In this document: positions 61,336 to 64,000 of the stretch, in pieces
Position numbering within the stretch: position 1 is the first letter of the stretch
How the letters are laid out: each line of letters opens with the position of its first letter
Source: Cyanoderma ruficeps
Taxonomy: Eukaryota > Chordata > Aves > Passeriformes > Timaliidae
DNA length: 64,000 nucleotides
Direction of reading: 5' to 3'
Assembly: GCA_008694505.1 (NCBI GenBank)
Contig: VZDJ01000219.1
Span: 2,582,526-2,646,525 of the forward strand
Translations under genes and position numbers: made by a program
Notes under the pieces: generated by a model
What the model was told of the DNA's origin: nothing
Database searches by the model: none
Seen by the model: only the letters and a program-made list of their open reading frames with translations

Positions 61336-64000
61336 CCATTGGAATGCTGAATGTGTGACCCAAGTTGTCCTACTATTGAAAATATCAAGCCTTTTTTATT
61401 CTGGTGCAACATATCTGAAATCAACCAGAGGTAATGCTGTCTCTGAATTCATCCTGTATTATGGTTATGGAAGCTTAATTAAATTAAATGTTTACTGTGC
61501 ACATGCTCATCTCAATTTACTGTGCACTCTGTGTCTTAAAAACAACGAGTAATTTTCCTTTGGAAACACATTTCATCACCTGCACAGGTGATCTTTAGAA
61601 TAAAGGCATTGTTGGCAGATTACTGACCATGATTTTCTAAGTCAGTTGTATAATTTAGAATTCCAGTGCCTTTGAATTGATCCCATGGGTCTCTGCTGTA
61701 CATGAACACTCCCTTCTCACTGATAAATGCTCTGAACCTCCATCCCATAAGAGAAGGATGCTTTTCAACACCATAAAATACCACACATTGCCTTAATATC
61801 AAATTCCAAATTTGTTAAATATGCTTCATTAAAAATTATTCAAACTCTTCCTCATTCCACTTAATCACTGTTCATCTCAAATGATGAATACAACTTCCCA
61901 GCTTGTGCTAGTCTGGAAATACTGGACAAGCTTCTAAGGAGTTAGCTGGGGAGTAAACTTTCCATCAGCAATACTAACAAGGAAAAAAAAAATCCTGCAA
62001 TGCTGGCCTCTATTGACATCTCAGGCCTTTTTCTTAGCTATGATGTTGGAAAAAATTTGTCAAATTTGTGGTGAGTGTTTGAATGTAAATTGGAATTAAA
62101 AAGTGAAACAAAACCAGATAATTAGTTATTGTATGTCTCCATGGCAAACGTAAGCAACACAAAATATACGGAAATATGACTCTGAGCAATGCAATGGGTC
62201 AGGAATTGGCAGAAATGTCTTATGTCCCAGTATTCTCCCTTGATGGATCCTTCAGTTTTGCAGGTCAAAGATTCCCAGGTGCCTGTAAATGGCACTTTTT
62301 CCAGTAGTGCCCATTGCTCAGTGGGCACACAGGTACATTCCTGCCTGCACTCCTTGCTCCAGCTGGTTCTGCCTATCCCCCACATCCCTGGCAAGAGAGG
62401 CAAACAACTGCCTAACCTGCAGCTCACCAGAACGTGTTTGCAGGTGACCCACGAATATCTGCTTCCCAAAACCACAGCAGAATATTCCTTGATTGATAAT
62501 TACTGACTGTAATTTTTTAAAAGACTGTAAACTGGTCAAACAGAAGGAAAAGTGCTGATTTTTTCCTTCTTTTCTGATGGTTTGCAAGGAGCCCAGCACA
62601 GAGTACTGAGTGCTGAACACAAAACCTGGCTGATGTTGGAGCTGCTTTCTGTACATGAGCTCTGCTCTCTGTCACAAGAATATCAATGGCAAGACAAATT
62701 GTTCTAAGCAGCTGAAATAATCTAAGCTTTAATCAACACTGCTGAAGGACAGTCACATGCTTTGCTTATCCTCTACATGGTTCCAGGCAGTTTGGAAACA
62801 AGTGCTTAATAATAAAGAATTCATTTCTTTAAAACTGTCATGCAAGAGAGATTCCCAGAGTCATTACTTGAACTTCCAGGCAGACGTATTGCTGAGGTAA
62901 AACACTTTACTCAGCCCTGTGGAGTAACAGATAAGGACAGATGCTGAAAACTCATCAGGACAAGCTTTGCCTACCCTGTTTTGAATCACATAAAATACCT
63001 GCTGCTGCAAAAGAGCTCTCAAGGCATCTCAGCTTGTCGGCTTTGCTTACCCACTGACACAGCAGATCCTACTGGTTTCCAGAAGGACTGGGCAGTGTCT
63101 CCTGTCTCTAGACACCAGTGGCTCTGGTAGATTATAAATGAACGGTGCTGATGGGCTCTGAAGGAAGTTTCATTAATCCTGTCCATACCACAGGGAAATT
63201 TAATTCTTTCTGAAAAGTGTTTTCTAACAAAGCTGAACTGTGCTAGCAAAACAAATTAGCTTGTCCTGGGCACTCCACTAACTGCTTTCAGGGGCACATT
63301 CTCTTCCCACTGAAGTAAAAACAAAACTCTGCAGCATTCCAGGGATCAAGGTTTAACTCTAAGTGTTTCTGACAGTGTTGTCAAGGAGAAGCATCCAAGA
63401 AATTCTTCTCTCCACAACGCCCACCCTGACACCTGAAGAGCCTCTTGATGTGCTCACTGGGCGGCTGCCAACGCATCACAAGTGCAGAAACCTGGGCTCA
63501 AACTTAATTGGTAGCATAAATCAAGATCATTTGTATACAACAGCAGCAGCAGAGTAGAAATTCAAACCTCAGAGTAGTGGTGGCTTTGTATTTCTCTGTC
63601 ACCAGAGCTGGAGTTTACAGATGGTAAGAAATGAGGGAATTTTGTGAGCAAAAGGTTTTGAACCATATGAAGTAATTAGGCAATCAGCTTACTCCTTACC
63701 ACAATAGTCTTATTTCCAGTGCAGGTGTCTCTTGGAATGTCCCTAGAATGACCCAAAAGGCTCAGAGCAATAAACCTAGGACAATTCTCAGTAAGTCTTC
63801 TTCTTTTAAACTGACCATCAGTTTGAGTGCAGTGACATTTCAGAAACATTGATTATTGTCTACTCAATTTTCAGGGATATATGTCTATAAGTAATATGTA
63901 ATTCAGGAAGTTTTAAATCGTAAATATAGTTTAAAAATGGGGTTTTAAATAAAATACACAAGTGTTTTCATTGACATATAAAAATTGACTTTAGATATAA

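Larger units (their letters stand above)
56501..64000. other. Non-coding block, no gene recognised
   Basis: Unique sequence to the end of the window. It holds a (TTC)n repeat (59417-59438), a T-run (61325-61335), GC-rich patches at about 60340-60640, 60740-60850 and 62260-62440, and a TAAT-containing stretch at about 59740-59850. ORFs on both strands overlap within the GC-rich patches and are unrecognised. No RNA gene or transposon end was seen. Confidence 0.65.

Noticed and set aside
62122..62656. Overlapping frames of 105-117 codons on both strands
   Set aside because: They coincide with a GC-rich patch, which lowers stop-codon frequency on both strands; no product resembles a known family.

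Overview
This window looks like a vertebrate nuclear genome, most likely a bird, and it is almost entirely non-coding. Three things point to a bird. There is a CR1 LINE 3' end at about 11.11-11.22 kb with the usual 'AACCCAAACCATTCTATGA' tail. There are three or four short retroviral LTR-like relics. Recognisable repeats are otherwise sparse in an AT-rich background broken by GC-rich patches. A songbird is plausible but not proven. No ORF encodes a protein I recognise. The longest ATG-started ORFs free of N are 163 and 155 codons, they overlap on opposite strands at 42.6-43.2 kb, and I cannot assign either. The window reads as a gene desert or the inside of a very large intron.

Layout: 1-11 kb is unique sequence with simple repeats. 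The CR1 relic is at 11.11-11.22 kb, and an eight-copy 38-bp minisatellite lies at 11.65-11.95 kb. 12-18.5 kb is unique, AT-rich and homeodomain-motif-rich in places (13.5 and 17.6 kb). 18.56-18.99 kb is a doubtful LTR-like segment. 19-26 kb holds the first copy of a triplicated element (21.0 kb), a G-quadruplex motif (24.17 kb) and a perfect hairpin (24.28 kb). A minus-strand LTR is proposed at 26.22-26.59 kb. 27-36 kb holds the second and third copies of the triplicated element (30.9 and 35.8 kb) and a 210-N gap that starts in a GAAA repeat (32.68 kb). A coding-like 59-codon stretch behind a good splice acceptor lies at 40.06-40.24 kb. Two plus-strand LTR relics lie at 47.57-48.12 and 51.15-51.42 kb. 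The rest to 64 kb is unique sequence with GC-rich patches.

The observation most worth following is the triplicated element. A 38-bp core starts at 20991, 30922 and 35791, always on the same strand. Pairwise identity is 35-36 of 38. Each core is followed after 35, 35 and 37 bp by TAATTGAGCACT or a one-base variant. The diverged spacer between two preserved blocks looks more like selected paralogous regulatory DNA, or an old repeat under constraint, than a recent duplication. No function can be assigned from sequence alone.
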